DNA of 34,907 nucleotides. It comes from Candidatus Omnitrophota bacterium (lineage in GTDB: Bacteria; Omnitrophota; Gorgyraeia; Gygaellales; Profunditerraquicolaceae). The DNA lies in NCBI GenBank assembly GCA_026387355.1, contig JAPLLW010000028.1:1-34907 (forward strand), written 5' to 3'. Under the pieces are notes generated by a model that saw only the letters and a program-made list of their open reading frames with translations, was not told the origin of the DNA and made no database searches. The position numbers were made by a program, and so were the translations under genes. Of the stretch, positions 22,590 through 30,400 are shown one piece after another; position 1 is the stretch's first letter, and every line of letters begins with the position of its first letter.

Positions 22590-23315
22590 ATGGCTAGAAG
22601 AAAGCGATTATTTATTCCAGGCATACCAACTCACGTTTACCAGCGTGGGAACAATAAGATACCCATATTCTTCTCCGAGAAGGATTATTCTTTATTTTTG
22701 AATATGCTGCAAGAGGCTAAAGTCAAGCATCCGTGTTTAATCTACGGCTATTGCTTGATGCCAAATCATTTTCATCTTTTGATAGAGCCTGAAGAAAAGA
22801 ATAATATAAGCTTGTTGATGAAATTCTTGGGAGCTAAATATGTCCATTATATAAATAAGATTCATAGCCGGACAGGCACGCTTTGGGAGGGTCGTTTTAA
22901 ATGCAGCCTGGTGGATAGAGAGGCATATTTCTTGACCTGCTTGCGCTATATTGAATTGAATCCTATAAGGGCAGGCTTGGTTAAGTCGCTCGCTTTATAC
23001 AAATGGTCAAGCTATCGGGCTAGGGCGCTTGGTGAGAAAAGCAAGGTTTTGGATCTAAGCAAATGGTACTTTGACTTAGGAAATGATTCGTTTGAGCGAC
23101 AAAATCGCTATAAAGAATTTTTTCGGGACTACACTATTCCTGAACCAGCTCATTTATTAATAAAAGAAATGCTTCATAAAGGAGGGTTAACAGGGGATAC
23201 TAAATTTAAAGAACAGATAGAAGGGATTCTAGGAAGGAAGATACTCTTTCGTCCCCAAGGAAGGCCATTTAAAGAGCAACTTAATGTCCAGAGTGGACGT
23301 TCTAGTAGCGATTAA
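22590..23315 (+). CDS. REP-associated (RayT-like) Y1 transposase
   Basis: The 241-residue protein has the RayT plan. The N-terminus has the basic start and I-P-G-I-P-T-H-V-Y-Q-R-G-N-N. The HUH motif lies in C-L-M-P-N-H-F-H-L-L (H60, H62). The tyrosine helix Y-V-H-Y-I-N-K-I-H-S-R-T-G (Y84 or Y87) is followed by L-W-E-G-R-F-K and L-R-Y-I-E-L-N-P-I-R-A-G-L-V. The C-terminal G-R-P-x-K-type tail is also seen. These single-strand transposases cut and join hairpin DNA of REP sequences; the palindromes of this window are the obvious substrate. GAGCGAGG precedes the ATG. The gene appears complete. Confidence 0.93.
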   Translation: MARRKRLFIPGIPTHVYQRGNNKIPIFFSEKDYSLFLNMLQEAKVKHPCLIYGYCLMPNHFHLLIEPEEKNNISLLMKFLGAKYVHYINKIHSRTGTLWEGRFKCSLVDREAYFLTCLRYIELNPIRAGLVKSLALYKWSSYRARALGEKSKVLDLSKWYFDLGNDSFERQNRYKEFFRDYTIPEPAHLLIKEMLHKGGLTGDTKFKEQIEGILGRKILFRPQGRPFKEQLNVQSGRSSSD

Positions 23316-23348
23316 TGTCCATTCTGTGAGGATTATGTAGTAATGAAA

Positions 23349-23399
23349 TGGGGTCAGAATTATTTAATTCCGTGCACTTAGAAAATAATTCTGACTCCA
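23349..23399. repeat. Degenerate GGGGTCAGAATTATT palindrome, copy 4
   Basis: TGGGGTCAGAATTATTT (23349-23365) pairs with AAATAATTCTGACTCCA (23383-23399), with one G-T step. The loop differs from the other copies. It lies between the transposase stop and the right half-palindrome. Confidence 0.8.
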
Positions 23400-23480
23400 G
23401 TTCTCTTTTCTAATAAATAATTCTGACCCCTTTATTTCGGGGGGAAAAGAAAAAGCTTTCAATCTGCATACTTAAAAGTC

Positions 23481-23508
23481 TTGATATTGCTAATTATTAT
23501 GTTATATT
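23481..23508 (+). promoter_or_regulatory. Sigma-70-type promoter of the 23649 gene
   Basis: TTGATA (23481-23486) and TATATT (23503-23508) are 16 bases apart. The predicted start is near 23515. Confidence 0.68.
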
Positions 23509-23514
23509 TGCAGT

Positions 23515-23648
23515 GTAGCAAAGGATATAGCCACGGATCCGTAGTTAAGTATTAAAAGATAGTTGAGTATTAATAAGGATCGGGTTATATTCTCGGTCTT
23601 ATTTTTTTGGCGGTTTCTAAAAAGATTAAAAAAGGATTGGTAAAAGAA
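23515..23648 (+). promoter_or_regulatory. Terminator-containing leader, possibly a truncated c-di-GMP-I-like element
   Basis: The segment GTAGCAAAGGATATAGCCAC, followed by GGATCC, aligns with the 3' core CGCAAAGCC-CGGGTCC of the riboswitch at 25660 if six bases are skipped. It also shares GTAGCAA..GG..GCCACGG with the pilin leader. The 5' half of a c-di-GMP-I aptamer (GGCAAACC hairpin) is missing. A 13-base near-direct repeat (AGTTAAGTATTAA at 23543 and AGTTGAGTATTAA at 23561) comes next, then a terminator. GATCC (23536-23540) can pair with GGATC (23577-23581) at the base of the terminator. The arrangement fits an attenuator, but its ligand is unknown. Confidence 0.4.
23578..23608 (+). terminator. 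Intrinsic terminator in the leader of the 23649 gene
   Basis: GATCGGG (23578-23584) pairs with CTCGGTC (23592-23598) including two wobbles, then TTATTTTTTT follows. The TTG at 23607 lies at the end of the U-tract and is therefore not a likely start codon. Confidence 0.65.
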
Positions 23649-25379
23649 ATGGAAAACAAAAGCGCGATTCCAATTAAAAAAAGCTGGAAACGCAAGGCCA
23701 AAAGTGCCATTGCGCTAGTATTGGTTGTCGCCCTCATTTTTGCTTATATTCCTCCTGCTTATGCCCGCGAAGGCAATACCGGAAAGTCTTCAACATTTAC
23801 CGCTATGCTTCTAGGCGCTGTTAACGGCGCCATGGCTTCGGCAAATTTCAGCGTAACAGGAATCGCAGTGCAGATAGCGGTAGGCCTCGTAGACCTCATG
23901 TATTATTACAACGATTACAGTAACTACAACCGCGCGGTATTTTCAATTAATATCGGCGGCACGCATATAAATATAACCCGCTCGCAGTTGGTGAGCATGG
24001 TTGCTTCGATTGCCGCAAGTACAGTGGCAGGCGCTGCCAACGGCCAGAGCGGAAGCTCTTTATTGAATAGCGCAGTAGAGACAGTCGCAGAAACCATGGT
24101 AACTACCGTGATTACCCAGATATTAATTAAAAAATGCGGCTGGGATCCTTACTTGGCCCAAATAGTCTCGGCGCTTGTGGGCAGGGCTATGTCATCTTTC
24201 TGGCCTCGCGAGAAACAATCCGGAGACAAAAGCTCATCAGATAAAGAAGTCAGCCAGGAGGAAAAAGATAGGATCCAGAAGATAATGAAAGAAGACAACG
24301 GCCAGGTCACTAAAAAACAGGTGCAGGACGGCATGCGGGTAGTAAATAATCAGATAGCGGAAAAAAAGAAGGAGCTTGCGAATTTAGAGTCAAGCCATGG
24401 CTCCGCGGCTATGATTAATAAACTGCGCAGTGAAATTATAGGGTTGGAAAGTTTCCTCGGTAACCTCAATAGTGTTAATAAATCCATGGAAGCATCAGGA
24501 GCCCGCTTATTTACGCCGGTACAGTTAAGCAAGAATTGTGTAGAGTTGGGCGTATCCGGCAGGTTAAAAGTTATGTTCAGCGGCGGAGGGAAGGAGACAT
24601 TAGATTCCAAGGCCAAGAAGGGGTTAGAGAACGCTTTAAGCGGTATGGCCGAGGGTATAGCGGGTATGTTCCCAAGGTATAGGGAGGGTGAAAAAGAAGC
24701 AGAGCCGACTAATGTTAATGTCCCCGACAGCGGCTTAACCGTGGAACTTAAAGGTGGAAAGATTATACCCTTGTCGGAATTCAGAGCTATTCAGGCAGGA
24801 CAGCAGGCAAAACTGAATGAAGCTTTTAGGGAGGCTGAGTATATGGCTGCGCAAGCAGGATTATCAAAGCCAACAACTATTAAAGAAGTCCAACATATCC
24901 TTGGAGGATATGTTCATCTTACAAATGGAAAAGTAATTACTAAAGAGCAGTTTGAGACCGATCGGGCTAACTATATTAAATCCAGGCAAGAGATGGCCAC
25001 AAAGGTACCGGGTTATGGCGATATAACAACTGTGGAAGGTGCTATTAAATTTGATGAAAAATACACAAAAGTTATAACCACAGACCCAAAAACTGGTCAA
25101 GTTATTCAGGAGAAAATTATGACTTTGGATGAATGGCAAAAGGTTAAATTAGAGCAAGATAATCGACTGAAAGCTCAACCACAACTGCAGCCTGGCAGCC
25201 CCCCAGCACCAGTATCTCCTGGCAGTCCCACATCATTATTGCAGCCTGGTCAAGGTGCTGTTATGCAAGTGATTAGGACTGAGAACGTTAATATTTTAAA
25301 CAACTTTTCCGGAACAGGACTAGAAACGCTTCAACCAGCAACCGCACCATCTTCAACACCTCCAAATCCTAGTCCATAA
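23649..25379 (+). CDS. Exported protein of unknown function with proline-rich tail
   Basis: The protein has 576 residues from the ATG at 23649; AAAGGA lies upstream. A signal peptide has a basic start (K-K-S-W-K-R-K-A-K) and a core I-A-L-V-L-V-V-A-L-I-F-A-Y, ending A-Y-A. The first 180 mature residues are Ala/Ser/Gly/Val-rich with amphipathic or membrane-like stretches (A-M-L-L-G-A-V-N-G-A-M-A-S-A). A charged coiled-coil part follows (about 200-290), then a long polar part and a C-terminal P/S/Q-rich tail with L-Q-P-G-S-P-P-A-P and L-L-Q-P-G-Q-G. I do not recognise a family. It lies beside the C39-like and giant genes under a leader of similar layout, so it may share their secretion or surface role. 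Confidence 0.78.
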   Translation: MENKSAIPIKKSWKRKAKSAIALVLVVALIFAYIPPAYAREGNTGKSSTFTAMLLGAVNGAMASANFSVTGIAVQIAVGLVDLMYYYNDYSNYNRAVFSINIGGTHINITRSQLVSMVASIAASTVAGAANGQSGSSLLNSAVETVAETMVTTVITQILIKKCGWDPYLAQIVSALVGRAMSSFWPREKQSGDKSSSDKEVSQEEKDRIQKIMKEDNGQVTKKQVQDGMRVVNNQIAEKKKELANLESSHGSAAMINKLRSEIIGLESFLGNLNSVNKSMEASGARLFTPVQLSKNCVELGVSGRLKVMFSGGGKETLDSKAKKGLENALSGMAEGIAGMFPRYREGEKEAEPTNVNVPDSGLTVELKGGKIIPLSEFRAIQAGQQAKLNEAFREAEYMAAQAGLSKPTTIKEVQHILGGYVHLTNGKVITKEQFETDRANYIKSRQEMATKVPGYGDITTVEGAIKFDEKYTKVITTDPKTGQVIQEKIMTLDEWQKVKLEQDNRLKAQPQLQPGSPPAPVSPGSPTSLLQPGQGAVMQVIRTENVNILNNFSGTGLETLQPATAPSSTPPNPSP

Positions 25380-25468
25380 TTAGTTTTAGTTTCAATCCAC
25401 ATTCCAGAATAATGTCCATTCTGACAATATTTCAGCTTATAAATGTCCATTCTAATAGAAGAAGCTCT

Positions 25469-25536
25469 AAAAAAGGGGTCAGAGTTATTTATTCTGCCCT
25501 CTTGTTTGCTGAATAAATAATTCTGACCCCTTTTTT
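25469..25536. repeat. GGGGTCAGAATTATT palindrome, copy 5 (inverted loop)
   Basis: Arms of 26 bp (25469-25494 and 25511-25536) have one difference. The loop reads as the reverse complement of the copy 2 and copy 3 loop, so the unit lies in the opposite orientation. The gap 25380-25640 also holds two GTCCATTCT motifs (25413 and 25445) and nothing else apart from the terminator and promoter listed. Confidence 0.9.
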
Positions 25537-25575
25537 AGCTGGAATTAAAGTCGTTTTGTTGCAATAATTAACGTC

Positions 25576-25616
25576 ATTTTTGGGGGAGAAAGCGGTACCA
25601 AAAATAGTTATTTTTT
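25576..25616 (+). terminator. Possible intrinsic terminator upstream of the riboswitch promoter
   Basis: ATTTTTGG (25576-25583) pairs with CCAAAAAT (25598-25605) around a 14-base loop. AGTTATTTTTT follows. The stem is A-T rich, so the strength is doubtful. Confidence 0.45.
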
Positions 25617-25619
25617 AAC

Positions 25620-25647
25620 TTGACAGCGACGATCTAGATGTTATACT
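25620..25647 (+). promoter_or_regulatory. Sigma-70-type promoter of the riboswitch-controlled locus
   Basis: TTGACA (25620-25625) and TATACT (25642-25647) are 16 bases apart, with a start near 25654, directly before the aptamer. Confidence 0.78.
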
Positions 25648-25659
25648 TTGGTTGTAATT

Positions 25660-25783
25660 GAAGCACGTAACGAAAAGGCAAACCCAAAGTAATTTGGGGG
25701 CGCAAAGCCGCGGGTCCTAAAAAAAGTTATAAGTCGTAAATTATAAGTCGTAAGTATAGACTTAGGATAGCCGAGCTGCCGAA
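25660..25783 (+). promoter_or_regulatory. Cyclic di-GMP-I (GEMM) riboswitch aptamer
   Basis: The conserved blocks of the class appear in order. GGCAAACC is at 25677-25684 and opens the first hairpin (CCAAA/TTTGG). GGCGCAAAGCC (25699-25709) comes next, then CGGGTCCTAA (25711-25720). TCCTAA pairs with TTAGGA at 25763-25768 to form the second helix. The 3' block GGATAGCCGAGCTGCCGA (25766-25783) closes the core. The second helix is lengthened by a 14-base tandem repeat. The class binds c-di-GMP. The 3' block overlaps the left arm of the following terminator, so ligand binding should free transcription (an ON switch). That direction is an inference. Confidence 0.88.
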
Positions 25784-25821
25784 TTACCCGACGGTAATTG
25801 ACAACTCGGTTCTTTATTTTT
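25771..25821 (+). terminator. Riboswitch expression-platform terminator
   Basis: A hairpin of about 15 bp, with two mismatches and a bulge, runs from CCGAG (25771) to CTCGG (25809), around the loop CCGAC. TTCTTTATTTTTA follows. Its left arm shares CCGAGCTGCCGA with the aptamer, which is the usual design of a mutually exclusive platform. Confidence 0.8.
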
Positions 25822-25862
25822 AGCGGCTTAGTAAAGAGTTTTGCAAACAACTTTATAAAAAA

Positions 25863-25952
25863 ATGAGAGATTCTCACACACATTTTAGAGTTGAGGTGGG
25901 GGTAAGGGGGAAGTTATGCTTTACCGTGTTTGCATATAGGAATATAAATTAA
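25863..25952 (+). CDS. Possible 29-aa leader peptide
   Basis: An ATG at 25863 opens a frame of 29 codons (M-R-D-S-H-T-H-F-R-V-E-V-G-V...) that stops one base before the ATG of the C39-like gene. That gene has no clear ribosome site of its own, so translational coupling is conceivable. No good ribosome site precedes this frame either. I keep it as a weak candidate only. Confidence 0.2.
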   Translation: MRDSHTHFRVEVGVRGKLCFTVFAYRNIN

Positions 25953-25953
25953 A

Positions 25954-27177
25954 ATGAATAAGCCACTTGAACAGACAGATGACCGGATAGTTTTAGAAGA
26001 AGAGCCCAAGCCGAAATTCAGGTCTAATTTCAAGACTTGGTTGCGTGTGGTGGCTTTTATTGTCATAGCTGTCTTTCTCCCTGAACAGGTTGCCCAGGCA
26101 GTTGAATATGACTGGCGGGTAATCTGGAATAAACCTGTTATAGGCATGCCGTTAGGCAGCACGCTCCCCCTAAGCGGGATTAAGAACCTACAAAACCTTG
26201 AAATTCCTCAAGCCGTAAGAAACATCCTCAAAGATATAGCGAATAAGCCCGTAACTTCCATTAAAATTTCAGATAATTTGACCATAGAGCTGGATAAGCC
26301 CCTGAAAATGTCCAATCAGAGGGTGGATGAACTTTATAACTGGCTACAGGGTAAACCTTGCGGATCCAAGGCTATTTTTGATTTCTTAACTTACAAGGGT
26401 ATCCAGGTATCTGAACAGGATATCGCAATTATGGCTTTGACCGTAGATATCTTAAATGATCTGGTTAAACCGGAAGGTAATCCCGAAGTTATCAAGAACT
26501 CATTATTTGCTCTTTCCAAGGCTTCCGAATTTTTCGGCTTAAAGACTTATCCGGTTAAGATTGCGAATTTGAATCAGGAATTAGCGGATAATCTTGGACC
26601 ATTCCTGGCGCATGTAAACGGCAATCACTATGTTTTAGTTACCAGCATCAAAGAAGATAAGGTTTATTTTAGCGATCTGCATAAAGAAGAATTCTTGGCG
26701 CTTGGTAAATTCTTAGAGAAATTTTCCGGCTATGCTTTAGTAACTAAGTTGACAAATGGCGTTACTGAACTTAGCGTTAAAGAAGCAAAAGCGGTTATGG
26801 GTGCTGAAACCCCAGGAGACGAAAGCTATGTTCAAGAAACACCTTCAGCTCCTGTAGTTGCGGCTCCCCCGCCTTATGTAGCACCGCAACCGTCCCAGAA
26901 CAATGCAGGGCAGTCGTCATACCAGGCAGCTCCTTTTAACCCCGTGTTTAGATTAGATACAGGCTATCAAAATGCGACGCCGGCTTATATGCAGAGTGGT
27001 GCTATTGCGCCTTTTTCTTTAAGTACAGGAACAGGCTATCAGGCTCCCACTGATTTTGGAATAGGCTCTAATACGACATTACCCATAGCTCAATTTACAA
27101 CACAAAACGATGGTTCAATTGGAATTAAAGATGTTAATGTTAGAGTTGGCGATACTTATGCTGCTAACCAGTGTTAG
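25954..27177 (+). CDS. Exported C39-peptidase-like protein, N-terminal part of the interrupted giant gene
   Basis: This 407-residue protein has a cytoplasmic start of about 28 residues, a membrane or signal segment (about 29-48, ending V-A-Q-A), and a domain of about 115-245 with the C39 pattern. C136 lies in G-K-P-C-G-S-K-A, H225 in G-N-H-Y-V-L-V, and D241 in Y-F-S-D-L. C39 peptidases cut leader peptides with a Cys-His-Asp triad; here the domain is on the outer side of the membrane, so it may be a papain-like peptidase of another role. The end (V-A-A-P-P-P-Y-V-A-P-Q-P-S) is proline-rich and runs into the 141-bp repeat, after which the frame closes at C-stop. It is probably the start of a larger product that includes the giant ORF, which lies in the same frame. 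Confidence 0.72.
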   Translation: MNKPLEQTDDRIVLEEEPKPKFRSNFKTWLRVVAFIVIAVFLPEQVAQAVEYDWRVIWNKPVIGMPLGSTLPLSGIKNLQNLEIPQAVRNILKDIANKPVTSIKISDNLTIELDKPLKMSNQRVDELYNWLQGKPCGSKAIFDFLTYKGIQVSEQDIAIMALTVDILNDLVKPEGNPEVIKNSLFALSKASEFFGLKTYPVKIANLNQELADNLGPFLAHVNGNHYVLVTSIKEDKVYFSDLHKEEFLALGKFLEKFSGYALVTKLTNGVTELSVKEAKAVMGAETPGDESYVQETPSAPVVAAPPPYVAPQPSQNNAGQSSYQAAPFNPVFRLDTGYQNATPAYMQSGAIAPFSLSTGTGYQAPTDFGIGSNTTLPIAQFTTQNDGSIGIKDVNVRVGDTYAANQC

Positions 27178-27470
27178 ATGCTGCTGCTCCATTTATGGCG
27201 CCGGCAGTTTCTACAAGCCAATATCAGGGAAGCGGTGAGCCGTTTCATCCCGGTTCGCTAACGATGGCCGGGTCTTATGATTTTAGATCTGTTTCTGACG
27301 CGCCTTTTAACCCCGAGTTTAAATTAGATACAGGCTATCAGGCTCCCACTGATTTTGGAATAGGCTCTAATACGACATTACCCATAGCTCAATTTACAAC
27401 ACAAAACGATGGTTCAATTGGAATTAAAGATGTTAATGTTAGAGTTGGCGATACTTATGCTGCTAACCAG
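27031..27470 (+). repeat. Perfect 141-bp direct repeats, 299 bases apart, within the C39/giant gene
   Basis: Copy A (27031-27171) and copy B (27330-27470) are identical. The offset of 299 is not a multiple of three, so the copies lie in different frames. Diverged copies of the preceding segment (A-P-F-N-P-x-F-x-L-D-T-G-Y-Q) also exist on both sides. The copy B junction has a duplicated CCAG. Confidence 0.9.
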
Positions 27471-27482
27471 CCAGATTTTTGA
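27171..27482 (+). pseudogene. Out-of-frame middle fragment of the C39/giant gene
   Basis: The frame from 27171 gives sensible protein: L-D-A-A-A-P-F-M-A-P, then A-P-F-N-P-E-F-K-L-D-T-G-Y-Q and copy B of the repeat, stopping at P-D-F. No ribosome site precedes it. It lies in frame 0 (start positions divisible by three), whereas the gene before and the giant ORF after are in frame 1. It is therefore a frame-shifted piece of one original gene, not an independent protein. Confidence 0.65.
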
Positions 27483-30400
27483 TAATAATGCTACTGCATT
27501 AGCATTAGATCCTGCATATAGTAATTATGCATTGGTAACTACTTTTGCCCCCGCAGATCCCAGTGTTTCTTTAACGACCTCTTATGGTAATGCAGCAATT
27601 TCTGAGGCAGAGCAGGCATTGCCGGGGATTGAGCAGATTATTGCTAATGCAGGGCAATATGCATATACCGAGGATATACATGCAATGACTGATACAGGTG
27701 CGCCAGCATCAAGTATGGTTAGAGATATGATTGCTAGAAAATGGAAAGATGAGGCAACTCAAACAATTCAGGATGTTGCGAAAGGAACACAATGGGCAGT
27801 GGCTGCAAGTAGTAGTGATAAACCAGATTGCAGAGGTGGTTGTAACCCAAGGTTTAACGCAAGTGTTTTAGAAGTAACGCGAGGAGAAGTAGACAATGTT
27901 GTGCATTTAGGAAATCTTAAGATGATTTTGTCATCGGAAGATGCGCAAACATTTAAAACTATACTAAGTGGGTACAATCCTAGCCTCGATCCCATAATAG
28001 CCAATACTCAGGCGTTAAGAGAAATGTCAGTTAACAAACTTCAAAAAGGGACTCCGATAGGTCGGGAAGTAACCCTTATTACTCCTCCTGATTATCAGGC
28101 TGCTGCCGGAGATAAAATTGGTTTTAGGGTTGGACCTAATGGTATGCCCGGGGTATTTTCTGTAAATGGTGACTCTAACGCAAGGTCCGTACAGGTAAAT
28201 GATCCAGTCCATTATTTATATCAAACTCCAGGAGGAGATCAAAGAGTTATTAGTTTACAGAACCTGCGGGTTTATAATTATAATTCAGATACGCTTAGGG
28301 CTGTTTCAATAAACCCAAGCTCTCCTGAAATCATAAACTTCAGCCAGAGGCTTGATGCGCGAAATGAGCCAATTAATGTCGCGGAATACAACAATTCAAG
28401 CGGAATGGCGGGAGCAATCTATAGTAGAAATGGTTTAGCTGCTGCCAGCTTTAATGATAATACTGTTTTGAAATATGATATCCCTCGTTCGTTGTTCAAT
28501 GCCTCGGGTCAAGATCTCTATGCTTCTGCTCTAGGAATGGGGCCATTAAGGGGTAACGATAACAAATGGGTACCATCTTCTACTGCGTACTCACAGTTAG
28601 CTTTTGTCACTGAAGCCAATCAAACATTCACACATTCTATCAAAGACGGCAAGCCAAGTCAGGGATGGAATAATTTTGGTGCTTTGGGCACGGAAACAAA
28701 GGCAACTTCTTTAGAGACTAATTGGTCAAAGACTTGGCAAGTTCAGCCAGCAGATAATGGTCAGCTTACTTTTGGCAGGACTGTTGAGTCGCAAAAGCCA
28801 GGCGATTGGCAATTTAATGCAACCGGTATGTATACCCGGTTTACCAATATAGGCGAAGGCGACAACAGACATCTTAGCTCCACACCTTTAGCTCCCAATA
28901 TAGGGATTCCTAAAGGCGAGACTATTGCCCATCTGCCTTTTTACAATGCACCTGATGGAGGTTTATTCTTAAAGCCGGCTAATACGACTGATAATGTTTT
29001 TGCATTTAATCGCGTTACAAATGTACCATATCAGTGGAATCCTAGTGAATTTGTAAGAACAGAACGAGAAGCAGGACGGTTTATTCAGCAGGGCGAGTTC
29101 AATACCTTCTCTAAGCCTGAGATAATAGATTCAACACGCACGACCTTTGTTAACTCGAATAACGCTTCTGTTGCTGCTCAAGCTGCTCCTTATAGCATTA
29201 CCGGCGCAGATTTATTAAGCACCATGAGCGCTACTAGGGTTCGCGAGAATAATATTGAAACCAATATGGTAGATCTTAAGTCAAATAGGGTTGATGGTCC
29301 TGGGATATGGAATCTTCAGACAGTTAATTTAAAAGGCGAGACAATAAATCATGCAATCACAAATGGTTTTATCTGGTCAACCCAAGATAATAGATTTACA
29401 AGCAATACTATTAACCAGGAGGGTTTTAATTTTGATGCTTTTAAGCAATACCATAATGTTATACCTCTTGCTAATGAGCATTATGCTGTAAATCTTCATG
29501 GGGCAAGAATAGATAATGGTAGTATTATTGGTCCAGGAAAAGCTCAGAACTATATCAACGGAGCAGTTACATTACCGCAAATAGTTATTGATGGATATCA
29601 AGGCAGGAATGCAATAGATGTTTTTGCTGATCGAGCAGGCAGAGAGCTTAGAACTGAATATAAGAATGTCACTGTTCTTAGAGAGCACGATTACATCGGC
29701 CAGGGTCTCCAACAGTTTGAAAGATTGGGAGGAAGAATTGATCAGACAACTACAGGCTTTACGCCCGATTTAATAAAGACTACCCTTAGTAAAACATTGC
29801 CTAACTTAAATCTCGCAGTTATAGATAAATTTGCAAACGAACATTATAAAAATGATCATTTTAATGTAAGCCTGGATTTAACTAAACCGGGATTTTCCAT
29901 TGATCCCATGTCAGGCGGGATAAGGATCATTACTCCCGAAACAATAGAAATTTTGCGCAACGGTAAAGTCGAAAATGAGCCGGTCATAATGTTTTTGCAT
30001 TCGCATCTTTTAAATGCCCCTTCCGACGGTAAAGGTAAAAGCATCCCTAATTTAGGTCAGGGTATAAATCTTAAATGGATTTCTAATATTGATTTTGGTT
30101 CGGGTATTGATATTGCAGAAGGCAGAATAGGTATGTTTATTACGCCACAACAAGGTCCTGTTGATAAGCTGGATTTTTCTCCCACATTTTCTCAAGACGC
30201 AGTATGGCAGGATTGGGCAAGGGCTATTCCTGTAGCAGAAAGTCAATCAGTATCAGTAAGAGAGTCAGTAGAGGGAAAACCGGAAAAAATTGAGACTCGC
30301 GAGTCTATAAAGTTTCTTGAGCCTATTCAAATAACCGATACCTATGGTATTGGTAAAAAGGGTAATAACGCAGCTCCACTTAGAATATTTGATCCCACTA

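Larger units (their letters stand above)
22506..23437 (+). mobile_element. Y1 transposase element bounded by GGGGTCAGAATTATT half-palindromes
   Basis: The left end (22506-22533) is one half of the palindrome and has no partner arm nearby. The matching right half (23412-23437) lies about 900 bases later, beyond the transposase gene and an internal degenerate full hairpin (23349-23399). The unit therefore looks like a palindrome opened by a transposase gene, or two palindromes bracketing it. Stand-alone palindromes elsewhere in the window would then be its non-autonomous relatives. The exact ends are uncertain, because REP-type systems often do not move as a defined unit. Confidence 0.7.

Noticed and set aside
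23607..23648. TTG start of the exported protein at 23607
   Set aside because: It lies in the U-tract of a terminator and has no ribosome site.
1127..25536. Palindromes as a CRISPR array
   Set aside because: The copies are scattered singly, have no regular spacing or spacers, and no cas genes are present.
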